A stretch of DNA of 64,000 nucleotides from Ptiloglossa arizonensis (lineage: Eukaryota > Arthropoda > Insecta > Hymenoptera > Colletidae). How positions within the stretch are numbered: position 1 is the stretch's first letter; each line of letters begins with the position of its first letter. Location of the stretch: assembly GCF_051014685.1 (NCBI RefSeq), contig NC_135061.1, positions 1,426,001-1,490,000 on the forward strand, given 5' to 3'. Made by a program: the position numbers and the translations under genes. The notes under the pieces are model-generated. The model ran no database searches. It had not been told where the DNA came from and was given only the letters and a program-made list of their open reading frames with translations. Below, piece by piece: positions 44,104 through 56,869 of this stretch.

Positions 44104-45567
44104 CTCGTTGTTCAAGAAGTTTTGTCATTCGATGAAACTAATAAGTTTCTAGTACTGTACTGTTCTACTTAGAGTATACTAAGTATTCTAAGTATACTAG
44201 AGTTTACTACAGTATTCTAAGTATACTAGAGTTTACTACAGTATTCTAAGTATACTAGAATTTACTACAGTATTCTAAGTATACTAGAGTTTACTAGAGT
44301 ATTCTAAGTATACTAGAGTTTACTAGAGTATTCTAGGTATACTAGAGTTTACTACAGTATTCTAGGTATACTAGAGTTTACTAGAGTATTCTAAGTATAC
44401 TAGAGTTTACTACAGTATTCTAAGTATACTAGAGTTTACTACAGTATTCTAAGTATACTAGAATTTACTACAGTATTCTAAGTATACTAGAGTTTACTAG
44501 AGTATTCTAAGTATACTAGAGTTTACTAGAGTATTCTAGGTATACTAGAGTTTACTACAGTATTCTAGGTATACTAGAGTTTACTAGAGTATTCTAAGTA
44601 TGCTAGAGTTTACTACAGTATTCCAAGTATACTAGAGTTTACTAGAGTATTCTAAGTATACTAGAGTTTACAACAGTATTCTAAATATACTAGAGTTTAC
44701 TAGAGTATTCTAAGTATACTAGAGTTTACTGCAGTATTCTAAGTATACTAGAGTTTACTACAGTATTCTAAGTATACTAGAATTTACTACAGTATTCTAA
44801 GTATACTAGAGTTTACTAGAGTATTCTAAGTATACTAGAGTTTACTAGAGTATTCTAGGTATACTAGAGTTTACTACAGTATTCTAGGTATACTAGAGTT
44901 TACTAGAGTATTCTAAGTATACTAGTGTTTACTACAGTATTCTAAGTATACTAGAGTTTACTAGAGTATTCTAAGTATACTAGAGTTTCCTAGAGTATTC
45001 TAAGTATACTAAAGTTTACTAGAGTATTCTAAGTATACCAGAGTTTACTAGAGTATTCTAAGTATACTAGAGTTTACTACAGTATTCTAAGTATACTAGA
45101 GTTTACTAGAGTATTCTAAGTATACTAGAGTTTACTAGAGTATTCTAAGTATACTAGAGTTTACTAGAGTATACTAAGTATACTAGAGTATTCTACAGTA
45201 TTCTAAGTATACTAGAGTTTACTACAGTATTCCAAGTATACTAGAGTTTACTAGAGTATTCTAGGTATACTAGAGTTTACTAGAGTATTCTAGGTATACT
45301 AGAGTTTACTACAGTATTCTAAGTATTCTAGAGTTTACGACAGTATTTTAAGTATACTAGAGTTTACTACAGTATTTTAAGTATACTAGAGTTTACTACA
45401 GTATTCCAAGTATACTAGAGTTTACTACAGTATTCCAAGTATACTGTGTATTACTTAGAAACTGATAAGTTTCTAGTATTACACTGCAATCTAGTACTAT
45501 ACTGCAACCTAGTACAATACTGTTCGATAAGTGTTAACGAACGACAAAACTTATTAAACAACCTAGT
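44104..45567 (+). mobile_element. Mariner-like element with internal 29-bp minisatellite, about 44 units
   Basis: The left end (TCGTTGTTCAAGAAGTTTTG from about 44,105) and the right end (CAAAACTTATTAAACAACCT to about 45,564) are imperfect inverted repeats of about 23 bp, of the same type as at 14,353. Just inside, GAAACT(A/G)ATAAGTTTCTAGTA occurs as a direct repeat on both sides (about 44,136 and 45,459). From about 44,165 to 45,450 a unit with AGTATACTAGAGTTTACTA and CAGTATTCTA repeats every 29 bp. A marker variant (TAGAATTTACTAC) at about 44,258, 44,460 and 44,779 is followed each time by the same order of about six unit variants, so blocks of 7 and 11 units were duplicated. Confidence 0.8.
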
Positions 45568-46635
45568 ATTTCCAGCCCCTTGGAATACACACAGGAATCT
45601 CTGCCGGATCGAAACGAGCGATAAAGAAACTCCAAAAGACACCGTACATTTGTTCGAATCGGTCTTCGATAAAATCGGAATTTACGTCCGTTATCAAAAT
45701 GTTTCCGGATACACTTCAGCTTCAACTATGCCCGGTCTGGAATACCATCAGGTTGTCATGATTTCTCCGCTCCGGGTTGTCACTAAGTTGTACCCACTAT
45801 TTCAGGGAACTATTCATACGTAGTTAACTATATACCACTCGCCCTGGTTGTTTCACATTCTCGACCCCGATGTATACAAAGTCAACTGAGCGAGAGAGAT
45901 AACAACGATCGTGTTTCATCTGTGTCTCGAGCAGGTTGTCGTAGTTTCTTCGCCTGTGAGAACCTCGTCAAAGAGGTTACCGTGTATCCGTTCTCCGCGA
46001 TATACGTGTATATCTCGAAAAAAAGAAAAAAACTTGCAAACTAGTCGCTGATGTTCATCGGAACCTATCCGAAGCACGAAAGCATCCAGTCGTTGGCACG
46101 AGCTCGAAAACGTAGACGAGATTCGATTGCACCGTGTGACGTAGTAATTTTCGACGCATCCGTGGAATCTGAACCGCGAGACCTAACGAAATCGACGAGT
46201 ATAAGGCGAGCAGGGTAGGGGTACCCCGGCCGGAAGTGTCATTAGTCTCGGATAATTCGGGCGGTATGACGTTTCCTGAACATCTCCCGACGATTCTCGG
46301 TGCCCTAAATGCAGCTCGCGTGCTGGAATTTTCACACGCTCGAGGAGCCAGAAACAAAGAGGGAGTCTCCAGGATTTCGGTGGCTTCGGCTAGGGTGGGA
46401 CACAAAAGGGAAGCAAGAAGGGGTGACAATGTCTCGCGAGCCTCGTGAGCATTGTGCTGTCTCCTCTGGTCCCCTACCCGGCTCGTTCTACCTGCTGATC
46501 GCCCCTCGCCTCCCTGGACCTGTTCACGGCCGGCACACTTCTGCAGACAGTGCGAGAGAAGAGATCTCGCCGAGATCCTGAAGGGATTCCGAGAGCGGAG
46601 AGTATAGATGCCAAGGACTCTCTAGCCCCGGCGTC

Positions 46636-46657
46636 CCTCTCTCTCTCTCTCTCTCTC
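46636..46657. repeat. CT dinucleotide microsatellite
   Basis: An uninterrupted CT run of about 10-11 units lies in a GC-rich island. Confidence 0.85.
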
Positions 46658-46953
46658 CGAGCGTCTCTTTCTTCCTCGTAATCGCGCGGTCTTCGCTTTT
46701 ATCTTTGACTATCTCGCGTCCCTTTCCACCCCGTGTCACCCCCCACGTCCCTCTCGCTGCGAAATCTTCCTACCCCACCCCTCGAGCCCCCGGTACGCCC
46801 CTGTTCCCTCTTTTTCTCTCATTTAACTTAAGATTGGATTGCAGATTACACATCGTGCCGTCCTCCCTTTTACCGTTCTCTTCTTAACTTCGGTTCAGTG
46901 CTCTTGCCCTCCCCTATTCTTTTCACCCTGTCCCACCCACCGGCACGACCACG

Positions 46954-46967
46954 CGCGCGCGCGCGTT
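46954..46967. repeat. Short CG dinucleotide run
   Basis: Seven consecutive CG units (GCGCGCGCGCGCGC). Alternating CG is rare in genomes with CpG depletion, so its survival agrees with low germline methylation of this region. Confidence 0.8.
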
Positions 46968-48003
46968 ACCACCACCCACCCCATTGTCCTACCCCGTTCC
47001 ACGGTCAGCTCTTTCTATCGGCGTTGTCTTTTATTTTTTTAATCTCGTTTTATATACCTATCCGCGAATCAACTACGAAGTGAAATAGCGCCGGAAATGA
47101 GAATCTACCCATCGACCGACTCGGAAGGTGAAATTGGTTCGCGGACCGTTGTCATTATTTTCTTTTTATTAAAGTCAGACACCCCCACAACCTCCCTTCT
47201 TTATTAGGGCGACGAAAAACTGTCGCTAGTCGATTCCTACGCCGCGTGTAACAGCGAACGCGTGCTTCGGCCAAGTACTCACTCGCGAGGGGAGTGCACG
47301 ATCGTGACAAGGGCTCTTCGGATGGAAACTGAGTGCAGAGGGGACCATGACTGTAAACACATCGTAGGATAGTGGACGTTATCTCCCGGTAAGTTTTTTT
47401 TTTTAAATAGCTTTGAACGTTGGGAATTTACTTTCCGAAACAACGACCCTTCGATTAATACGTACGTAATGAATACGTGGTTAAATTAAGTAGAACGTCG
47501 AATTGTAAATCACGATGGAATCGTTTTAGGGTTAGCTCATCCGAGAACGATATACGTGCACGAGAGATCGTAGGATTCTCGCGAGCAATAAATCGTCTTC
47601 TTTTCTCGAACACGGTAGCTACGTTGTTTAAAGAGTGTCCCAATCGTCACCGGTCGATTTACTTTTCGAATAAAACTCAAACGGTTTAAGTAATCTCGGT
47701 ATATTTTTTTCATTCGAGAGTACAAACTTGGGAGTTAATAACGGAATAAGATATCTTCCAAACGGTCGCCTCGACTTTTTTTACAGACCACCGATCTTTT
47801 CCCGATCTTTTCATCCAAGATCGAGTCTCGCACGTGCACTGCCTTGAGAAATACTCGTCCGTGTTGTCTACAGGCGCTCCTCCATTTCCGATTGATGAAA
47901 CACGATACGTAAATGAATCGTCGATGACTTCTATACATTTTCTTTCTCTATAGAGGTTCTTTCCAAGTCAGAATAACGGAGATACCACTTCCAAAAGCGA
48001 TGA

Positions 48004-48063
48004 GACTAACTCTGGTTCAGTTATCGAGGGAGAAGTTCGATCGGTTAACGAGGTAACACCGTA
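48004..48063 (+). repeat. Dispersed repeat, copy 2 of 2
   Basis: It pairs with 21,586-21,646 over about 57 bp in the same orientation. No terminal structure or coding content was seen. Confidence 0.5.
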
Positions 48064-50388
48064 GGTACCTAATAGGTCCGATGACTGGTCGATAAATTTC
48101 AATTGTATATATTTTAATTATATTTTCTAAATATATTTCTCTTCCATTTGACCTTGAATGAAAATCGAGCTTTTGCCTCGCGATGTATCAACTTGACGCG
48201 TCTCTATGAGAGACAAAAGACCACCAAGAAAATGGCAAAGTCTCTGAATTGTATCACGGCAAACTAATCTACTGCGGAGTACGAGCACGATTCGTGTGCG
48301 TTACATTCGGACCATAATCTACGCCGCAAATGTGACTGGTCATCATAAGGCAAGGGGTTAAGTCCACGGGGATTTAACTGGGTTTGAACTGTCGCTGTGG
48401 TCGGTTGAAGTCAAACATTCGTGTTAACTGTGTTCAACGTTATACGTTTAGAGTTGCGAACAGGAGCTTAGAAACGTGTTACGAAAAGTTATATCGCGGT
48501 AATTAATTGTGCCGAGCGGTCTCGAGCGAAATTTCTCGGTTTCTTTACGTTAACGTGCAACCTTCCACCTTCTTAACACGTTGAACCAGCCGAGCCGATT
48601 CCGCATAACCCACCACTAGCCATCTGTCCGAGCCCTCTTATAATTTATACCCTTGAATTGATAATTTTACTTTTAATAATTCGAGGGAAAGTTTCCACCG
48701 AGACCACACTTTCGAACACCCCTTGGATTTCCATAATGAATATCTACGTTGAATTATTCTTACACACAGCGTTATACGTATTCGAGTGTCGTGCATTGAA
48801 AACGACGCCACGGTAACTGAAATATTAGCGTCGTTCATAAATGAACGACGTGGCAATCACTGTATTAATGAAGCAACTTCGTTAATCACAGTCGTCGCTG
48901 CTCGACTCGGGAGTATCCCTACCGAAGATTTTCGAGGATTTTGAATTCCATTTGCATAAGATTCTGGTGTCCCACGTGAAACCAATTTCTCGGATCCATA
49001 GTTCCCGTGTTAACGAAACAGTACGAAACGACTTTTCGTTCCACGCGAGGAGGATCGTTTCGGTTCAATTATTAGCTACGCAACCGCGACTATTTCCGCA
49101 AATATTATAAAACCGAGTAATGAATAGATTTTTATTTTATTTTAGATCGATATCGCAGAAATGAATCAATTTCGCGCCGAACACTTGTATCGGTTAAATA
49201 AAGCGAACCGTGGATAACTGAGCCAACGTTCGACGTATTAATAATTGCTTCGATTTATCGTTAAACGGTAGGTCAACGATTCTGGTTCTGTTTCCGAGAA
49301 AATGAAATTTAGAGTAACGCGTCACGGAAGAATTGCAGTTTGACCGACTGAAATTATTGTTACTGCGGCAAGGGAACCGTTTTAAAAGGAAAAGCAAATA
49401 GCGCGCAACTCGAGTCATTATAGTAACCACGACCATTTCTGTAACAACTCGAGCAAACAACAAGCCGTATAAGAGCGTCGTTCGAAGAATAAGTGCGAGG
49501 AATGTAGAAAAATAATGGTTTCGAAGAAACAGAGAAAAGAAAGTGTTCTGAGAAATTTTCTGCGAAATGAAACGAAAATCTTCCATTTCCTTTCCTTGAA
49601 CCGGAGCCATTGATCAAAATCATTAACACTGTACAATGCTCGTGAAAAATAGTCACTCTGCTTCGAAATCTTTAATATTGGGGAAAAAAGACGCAAACTC
49701 TGTCCACTGTGTGCGATATGAAACAATTTCAATGAATTACGGCCACAAATCACGTTTGTTTCATTTATGTCCTTGGAGGGAAACTATTATTACACTACAC
49801 TCCTTCGTACAGTGGAGAAAAAAATTATTAGCAGCATCTGGGAAAATATTGGAGTATAAGAACGAAAAGAATTTTTACGATTTCTAATATGAAATTTTAA
49901 ACGCTCTATTGTATCTGTTGCGTGTGTAGATACTATATTTACGGTTATTGGTAGAAATGGAGAATTGTTAAAAAATATTTACAAAGTGGGATCGATTTCC
50001 TCAAGACATCGAAGATGAAAAATACAGTCGATGAATGTTAAAGTTTCAAAGTTTAAGCTCCGTGTAAGCTTCAAGCTTTGGGTACTTATAATCCAGACAG
50101 ATTTAGTCCTCTTATAGAATATAATAATCATGATGTAGTTCGAACACACGGTATCAATATTTAACAAAACCCAAGAAGTTTTAAACGCGTCGAATGTTTA
50201 ACCACATTAGTAAGCCACATGGGATTACAAATTGTTCAAAAGTCGCTATTAGCGTTAGTTTACGCAGAGCTCGTTCGTTGATAAATTTTCTGGAGAATAT
50301 TTATTAACTCGTGACTTGTTTAACTTTTAAATATGTACAGACTCTATGGATTTACCATTTTGTATAGTTGTTGTTCCGCTCGGAGTAT

Positions 50389-50680
50389 CAAAGGGAAACC
50401 CTACGCGTTCGGTGCAACGTGAAACCAATTCACTGGGTCAAGATTATAGCTATTCATCAAAATTGTAACCACTGTGAAACTTTGATGAAAAAGTTTTGTC
50501 CACTTTGGAATAGAACCTTTTCGATACAAAATGAAAGGGAAACCCTACGCGTTCCGTGCAACAAAAAACTACTTCGTCGAGTTGCCACTGCAATTAACGA
50601 TTACAATCATAATCACTGTTAAACGAAATAAAAAGGTAGTCAGTCCTTTTTTATTGGATTCGAGAGGAAACAATTACATT
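50389..50680. repeat. Diverged two-copy repeat, about 145-bp period
   Basis: AAAGGGAAACCCTACGCGTT is present at about 50,389 and 50,534, followed by C(G/C)GTGCAAC. The later parts of the two copies are only loosely similar. It may be the decayed edge of an array. Confidence 0.6.
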
Positions 50681-50967
50681 GCGCGTCAATGGTACAGTAA
50701 CGATGGTCGATACAAACGTAATTTGAATAATTATAATTTGAAACGTTCCGATACTGGTTTGGTCTCTCTTTGGTCGATTAATGCGCAAAAAAGGAACAGG
50801 TTTCTAGAAATTATTTCTTGTTGGAAGAAACAAAAGGATTAAAATGGTAAAAATATTAACGTTGTAGAAAAGTTTCATATAAAAGAAAATTATAGTAAAA
50901 CAGGTTGGAGTATAAACGTTAACCATAAATAGAGTCGAAATCTTTGAATATGTAATTATTGACGCTA
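50681..50967. other. AT-rich single-copy stretch
   Basis: Nothing was seen beyond a forward frame (50,531-50,842) that begins in the adjoining repeat and is unrecognised. Confidence 0.35.
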
Positions 50968-51460
50968 CGTTAACTATTGTCGTTGCTCGATCGATATTCA
51001 ATACAAGTAACTTTTACAGAAATGTCTTTAATCGGATCGTGCAAGAAAAATTTCGTATTATTTCGAACGTTTCAAGTCTATTTGCCTTCTTCAGGGAAGA
51101 AGCACACTTACTGCACAATCTAATTGTTTACTCTCAATTGTCATTGCTCGATCGATATTTAATACAAGTAACTTTTACAGAAATGTCTTTAATCGGATCG
51201 TGCAAGAAAAATTTCGTATTATTTCGAACGTTTCAACTCTATTTGCCTTCTTCAGGGAAGAAGCACACTTACTGCACAATCTAATTATTTACTCTCAATT
51301 GTCATTGCTCGATCGATATTTAATACAAGTAACTTTTACAGAAATGTCTTTAATCGGATCGTGCAAGAAAAATTTCGTATTATTTCGAACGTTTCAACTC
51401 TATTTGCCTTCTTCAGGGTAGAAGCACACTTACTGCACAATCTAATTGTTTACTCTCAAA
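50968..51460. repeat. 161-bp tandem triplication, nearly identical copies
   Basis: AATACAAGTAACTTTTACAG recurs at about 51,000, 51,161 and 51,322. Copies differ by only one or two bases each (for example TTTCAAGTCT versus TTTCAACTCT), so the amplification is recent. Frames at 51,039-51,284 and 51,200-51,421 are repeat artefacts. Confidence 0.95.
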
Positions 51461-54400
51461 ACCAATAAGAAAGGAACTACCCTTTCCAACCTTTTTTCCG
51501 AAGAGGGCTCGGAAATGGAGCTGAGACGTTGAAAGTGATAAAAAAATTTTGCCGCGCAACCCAATTGTTTGCTCGCTAAACCAATAAGAAAGATTCTTTT
51601 CATCTGCTTACTTTACTTAACAAAGAAAAAGGACAAAAATAACTTATAGAATCGAGTGTACACTGGTTATGGAAAAACTTGCCCGTACTACTGCAGTGCA
51701 TTTGCGACACCTTGGAAAAGTTTTTTAGAACCCACTTGCAAGGAACATCGCCAAATTGATAATCTCCGATTTTTATTAAACTCGGTACATCCATAGAGCG
51801 TTGCAAAAAACATCAATACACTTCCAAACAGTGGAAACTACGTGGAAAGTTATGAACGAACCATATTTATTTAGTTAACATTCCAGAAAATTAACGAAGG
51901 TAGGAAAAAATATTAAACGTGAAAAAGTTTGGTTTTTCACGAGCAATAACATAGAACAAATACAAATCTCATAAAGCCATAGATAGCGCCATTGTGATCG
52001 GCTATGTTGGTTTCTTTTAAATATTTTCTACAATGCGTGTTTCCGCCAGCTGGGAAATTGATCGATCTAAATAAAAAAAACAATGCCGGATAAATTCGCA
52101 TAGTTCTTCCGTGTAGTTTTCATTGCTGGAATGTTCCTGAAAAGATTGGAAAACGCGTAATAAAAAAAGAAGACTATCGAACGTTGGATCGTGTACAATA
52201 GACTTGGTTTGCACAATTTTATTTTCAGTTTATCGTTTCAACTGAATTATTATTCTACAATTAAGAACTTAATTATTTCAGTTTATACAACTGAAAACAT
52301 TATCTTTTGCTTCTACGTTGTCTCTTCTTGTTAGCCCGAAAGCGTCAACTGAATCGCAAACGTTTGCGGTGGTGAGAATAAGCAATGGCGGTTCGTTCAA
52401 AAACTAAAGATACTCTTTTGTTTTCCAATTTGGTCAACGAAAGAGAAACGAAGAGTAGAAGAAATTGAAAAGACGAGCGTGATGTTTCGACGAGACAAGA
52501 ACGAGATTGTAAACCAATGTATGAGAAAAGATATTGAAAACTCGGAAAGATATTTCTCTCGGTTTGAACCCGTGGCGAAAACGGTACCTCGTACAAACGA
52601 TATTTTTTCACGTGCGTGTTACAAACCACGGTGACAAATTGTTCCCAACCACGTGTGGTAAACTAACCTATTTTCCAGCACGCGTCGGACTACATTAACA
52701 ACGATGTAGCCACAGCGATACGTTCGAGATCGATGATGAATCGTGCAATCGGTAGACTTGGATCGATCGTGGAAGCTCTCATTCATCGAATGGAGATTAC
52801 GGTGGTCGAGATCGCAATGGCGGAACCCACCGTGAAACATTCATACCGTTGGATGTGTAACGTCCAAGTCCGTCGACTCGAATCGAGTCGAGGTATTCTT
52901 ACGTCGGGATCTCGTTCTCGTCCGTCCGTTCCGATTAATATTCTAAGCTCCCGGTAAACCCACCGACGTCACGCACGGTTGTTCGGATTAGGATTCTAAT
53001 TACGATTACCGTCGACATCGGGTCGCGTTGACAGGTCCGTCCAGGCGTGTTTGCCCTTCCGTGACATCTGTCGATTCGGGGTGGCGCGCGACACACGACG
53101 CGAGAAGAAAGGAGGGTTCGAAACGCGGTGAAGAGGGATGGGAGATGGAAGGCGAATAGCTGGCAACGAAAACGGAAGACACGGAGGAACACCGTACGGG
53201 GGTGAAACGTTGGTTAGACGGAGAACGGGGATACCGAGCAAATGAAAAGCAGTAAGCTGCGTTTCGGAGGGGGTGGTTAGAGAACGAGTGTGTTTGAGTA
53301 AGGCACGTGACCAAGACTCACGCGGTACACGGCAGCTGCGAAAAGGCTCCTCTTCCTTTATCGACGACCCGATTTCACCCTGTTTACCCCCGCAATCATA
53401 TCGGCAAATACGGCGCACAATTAAAGGCAATATAACGCGACCGCTCTTGACATGTGCATCGGAACGAAAAATACAGCCCGCCGAAATTGAGACTACAGGG
53501 ACGACGAGGAGGAGGGAGGGTAGACACGAGACGATATTGTTACCCCTCGTAGCACGCGCACGTTGCCGCGTATTAATTGAATTGTAATTTTCGGGGGCGG
53601 TCGGTATTAACGCGGCCTCGCGGGATGAACGATCGCTTGACGTGACGGTAACAGGCCAGCTCCGAACTTCGTGCTTTTATTAAATTTTCTGGTACACCGA
53701 CCATCCCGCGATGGAGCGGGGGTAGGTAATTAACGCGCGCAAAGACACCGAACGATTAAAGGGATGCTGGCCTCCGTAATTCCTCGTAATTATGTGGAAG
53801 GTAAGAAGACGGTGCGTTGTGAATTATTCATTAAGGGGCATACCGTAGCTTCGGTTGTGATTCGAATGCTTGTACCGTCGAGTTTCCACCGTCACCGGTA
53901 TCCGTGAAACGTGGCCGATCATGCAGGAACGTGGATTCAGGCGCGAAACCTACTCCGTGTTTTATACAGGTTCTCGTTCTTTGAATTACAGGGAGGTGTT
54001 ACTCGGATCGTTTACCCTTTTCTTTGGATATTTTTCGCGAATGGAATCGTCAATATCCAAAATAGTTTAGGGGATCATTCGGTGCATAGGATACATAGGA
54101 TTAGAATTAATTTTTCAATGTTTGAACCTTTTTATCGTTGAACGTCTATCGTGTAATATTTTGTAAATGAGATACGGAAAGTGTTTCGAGCAAAGAACGA
54201 AGATGAAAATAAGCTAAGGAATAATCTGTACTTTTAGAGGACGAATAAAATTAATCGAAGAGAGGAAATTTGATCTCCTTGGTTAACCGTTTACTTCCAC
54301 CAAGACGATTTTGTTTCGTCTTTATGAACTTCCGGTTCGATCGGATATAAACGGTGGATCACAGTTTCGGTTCTCGTCGCGTTTACGTTTTCCCACGATC

Positions 54401-56869
54401 GATTGAAACTCGTTTCTCGAAGACGTTGGTTCGTTTCACCGATAGTTCAAGAACTGCGTTTGAACAGCGTCGAAACGTTAATACCGGAAGGGCGGAAGGG
54501 TCGGTACCGTGCCACTCCTGGGCGCCATTCGATTCGATGATTCGTTTGATGTGTGGAACGCGATAACGACAATAATTACGCAGATACAGCATCATGATGG
54601 TACACAATGATGCTGAAGGGATATTTGATTATCGTATGTATCGTTTAAATGATAGAGGATAATATCCATAAATCGTTCATCCGCAAACATCAGGTAGGGG
54701 CCATAAAGGTGAGTGTATCATTATACAATCATTAATTCGCACGCACGTACATACTCGGTAATTATTTCACGTGACTTTTGTTAGTGGAAATATTTGCGTG
54801 AAACAGTTTGGTGGACGGGATATTAATGCAAGGTAAACACCGGGGTAAATTAAGCCTGTAATGTTTGGACAAATAAGCGTATTAACATTGTAAAATATAT
54901 CGATTCTTTCTAACGTTGTCGCGTCACTTTGAATCGATAAATTCCTTCAAATGTATATACAAACAAACATTGATTCGGCGTTCTTCGAACGATTTTTCCT
55001 CACTCGATTCGACAAGATGCTTCGGTAACAAAACATCCATAAAACGAAAGAAATAATTATTGAAAGTTTTTCAAAATCGCAAAACATTCTCCGAATCTCC
55101 GTTCTTCCTGCGTAAATTCAAAGTTTCGTATCTTCGACATTTATTTGTACGAAAACTGTATACAATAATTACCTAAAGACCACAGAAAAAGAAAAACATG
55201 TACACTGATAAAACTAACGGGTGTACCAATTAAATCGATACACCAGCTAAGTATAAAATCTATCTACAACACGATAAAAACACTCGTTACTTCCTCCGCT
55301 CCTTCACACTTTACACACGGAATTATTCCATTCGAAAAAACAATTTTTTCCCAGAGATCGATGATTCTATCGATCGATGATGCTGTTCAGAACCGATCGT
55401 ACTCGCCTGTTCCTCGAAACGCGACGGTACACCGGGTGGTCCCTTACGCGTGTAAAAATAGTCATCGCGACGACAATGTCGTTGAAAGAATGTCCTCCGA
55501 TGACGCAACGGGAGTACGGTGACGGCGAAGTGAAAATTTGCATACGTACCCTTTTCGAACGCTGGGCCCGGGTCTAATTCGCTATTCAGCCTATGGCGGA
55601 GGTCCGCATGTCAATGACGCGGGCGGAACAGGAGGAAGCTGGAAACGAGGATGCAGAAAACGGGGGACGTCGGGGCTAGGAGGGGGGCTACACGAAAGAA
55701 AAAGAGACGGTAGGGGGGATAGGGCTCCGGTGTGTTCGTTGGCTCCTTTTTGCTTCGACGGAGATGCAGCCACCACAAATAACTCGGCGCTATCTGTAAA
55801 CTACGGGCGCTTTGTGCTACCGCCGGGGTTTTACGTCGCGGCGACTACGTGCTCTATAATCGTAAAGCGAATTCTTATTTCTCTTCTCTTTCGTTTTTTT
55901 TCTTTTTTTTTTTTGTTCTTCCTCGCGTCGTTTCGATCCCTCCCGCATCCTAACCTCTTCCTCCCCGTGTCGGTGTACGTCCACCTACCGACGAAATATA
56001 CAATCGCGGAGGGAAAAGAACGTACACGGGGTAAACGTGTGACCCAGTGAATTCCAACAAGATGCCTCAAAGCATTCCGTTTTATTCTCGTACCAACGAC
56101 CGCCGCCCGGAATATACGAGTTGTTGACAAATAAATGGACGCCCGAAAGGAGAGAAATATCGAACCGTACGACTACGTCGTCTTTGTGGCACCGCGCGCG
56201 CTACGTTACAGCTGCTTAATTATTCGCTCGACAGTGGATTCCGACCTTAACTCTATCCCCGTTGTAAACTGAACGCTTTACACGCGAATTGTTTTGCTAC
56301 ACGTTCTCAGTCTCGAGGGTAATTGCACAACCGTCGACCAATGGGAGCCATCGTTCCTAGATCGGGAGATAAAAGTCGACGATTGAAAAGAAATTAACGA
56401 TTAGGTTCCTCGATGGCGGAGGACACGATATTATGTGTTCGTTGTTTCTTCAAATTGATGAACATATATCGTGTTAAGTAACGCGATATGTAGAGTGGCT
56501 CGAATAATTACGAGTGTGGTATACACACCAGGAATATGAATTTTTACGATGACTAATTTCCATGATTGATTGAGTACCACCCGTGCACGCGTGGGTACCA
56601 TTGTTGCCATTTTACACGCTGGATACGTCTCTCTTTCGTAATTAATAACGGCAAGGGCTCCGAAACACTTCTGAGCTTGGCTTTTCACCACGAATCGAGT
56701 CTTTGTTTGTTCCCAAACGTGAATAATCTTACACGATTTGGAAAATCGACGCGATCGTTATTTACATTTTGTTGAGAAGATTCTGAGTTAACCATCTTGA
56801 AAGAGTTTCTTTTATCGACGTACAAATAAAATATTCGTACAATACTGGCGATAGTTCTGTCATTCTATT
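51461..56869. other. Single-copy stretch with GC-rich islands, no supported gene
   Basis: 51,461-52,850 is AT-rich. 52,880-53,800 is GC-rich, with overlapping frames (52,996-53,430 reverse, 144 codons; 53,273-53,587). 54,580-54,860 holds a small hairpin (CAGCATCA / TGATGCTG near 54,585) and complex sequence with TAAT cores. The region 55,538-56,050 is GC-rich and described separately. No translation was recognised, and no consistent exon structure was seen. Confidence 0.3.
55538..56050 (+). other. Longest open frame outside the arrays on the forward strand after 28.4 kb, unrecognised
   Basis: A 170-codon frame opens with a TTG rather than an ATG. Its first half is Gly/Arg-rich, translated from a G-rich strand. 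A Phe-rich run in the middle comes from a T-rich tract at 55,883-55,918. The end is Pro- and Val-containing without a motif. Reverse frames (55,591-55,776; 55,831-56,130) overlap it. This fits a GC-rich regulatory or untranslated segment better than a protein. Confidence 0.2.

Larger units (their letters stand above)
45568..50388. other. Single-copy stretch with a GC-rich centre, no supported gene
   Basis: A forward frame (45,446-45,823) starts inside the minisatellite element and runs about 250 bp beyond it; it is unrecognised. From 46,190 to 47,000 the sequence is GC-rich, with overlapping frames (46,055-46,429 reverse, 124 codons; 46,309-46,581), a CT run and a CG run. From 47,040 to 50,380 it is AT-rich with short unrecognised frames (48,638-48,856 reverse; 49,194-49,610 reverse, 138 codons). 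A CCGGTAAGT donor-like site at about 47,390 has no convincing exon next to it. Confidence 0.3.

Noticed and set aside
44165..45450. CRISPR-like regular repeats of about 29 bp
   Set aside because: Units are directly adjacent with no unique spacers, and they lie between transposon-like ends in a eukaryotic sequence. It is a minisatellite.
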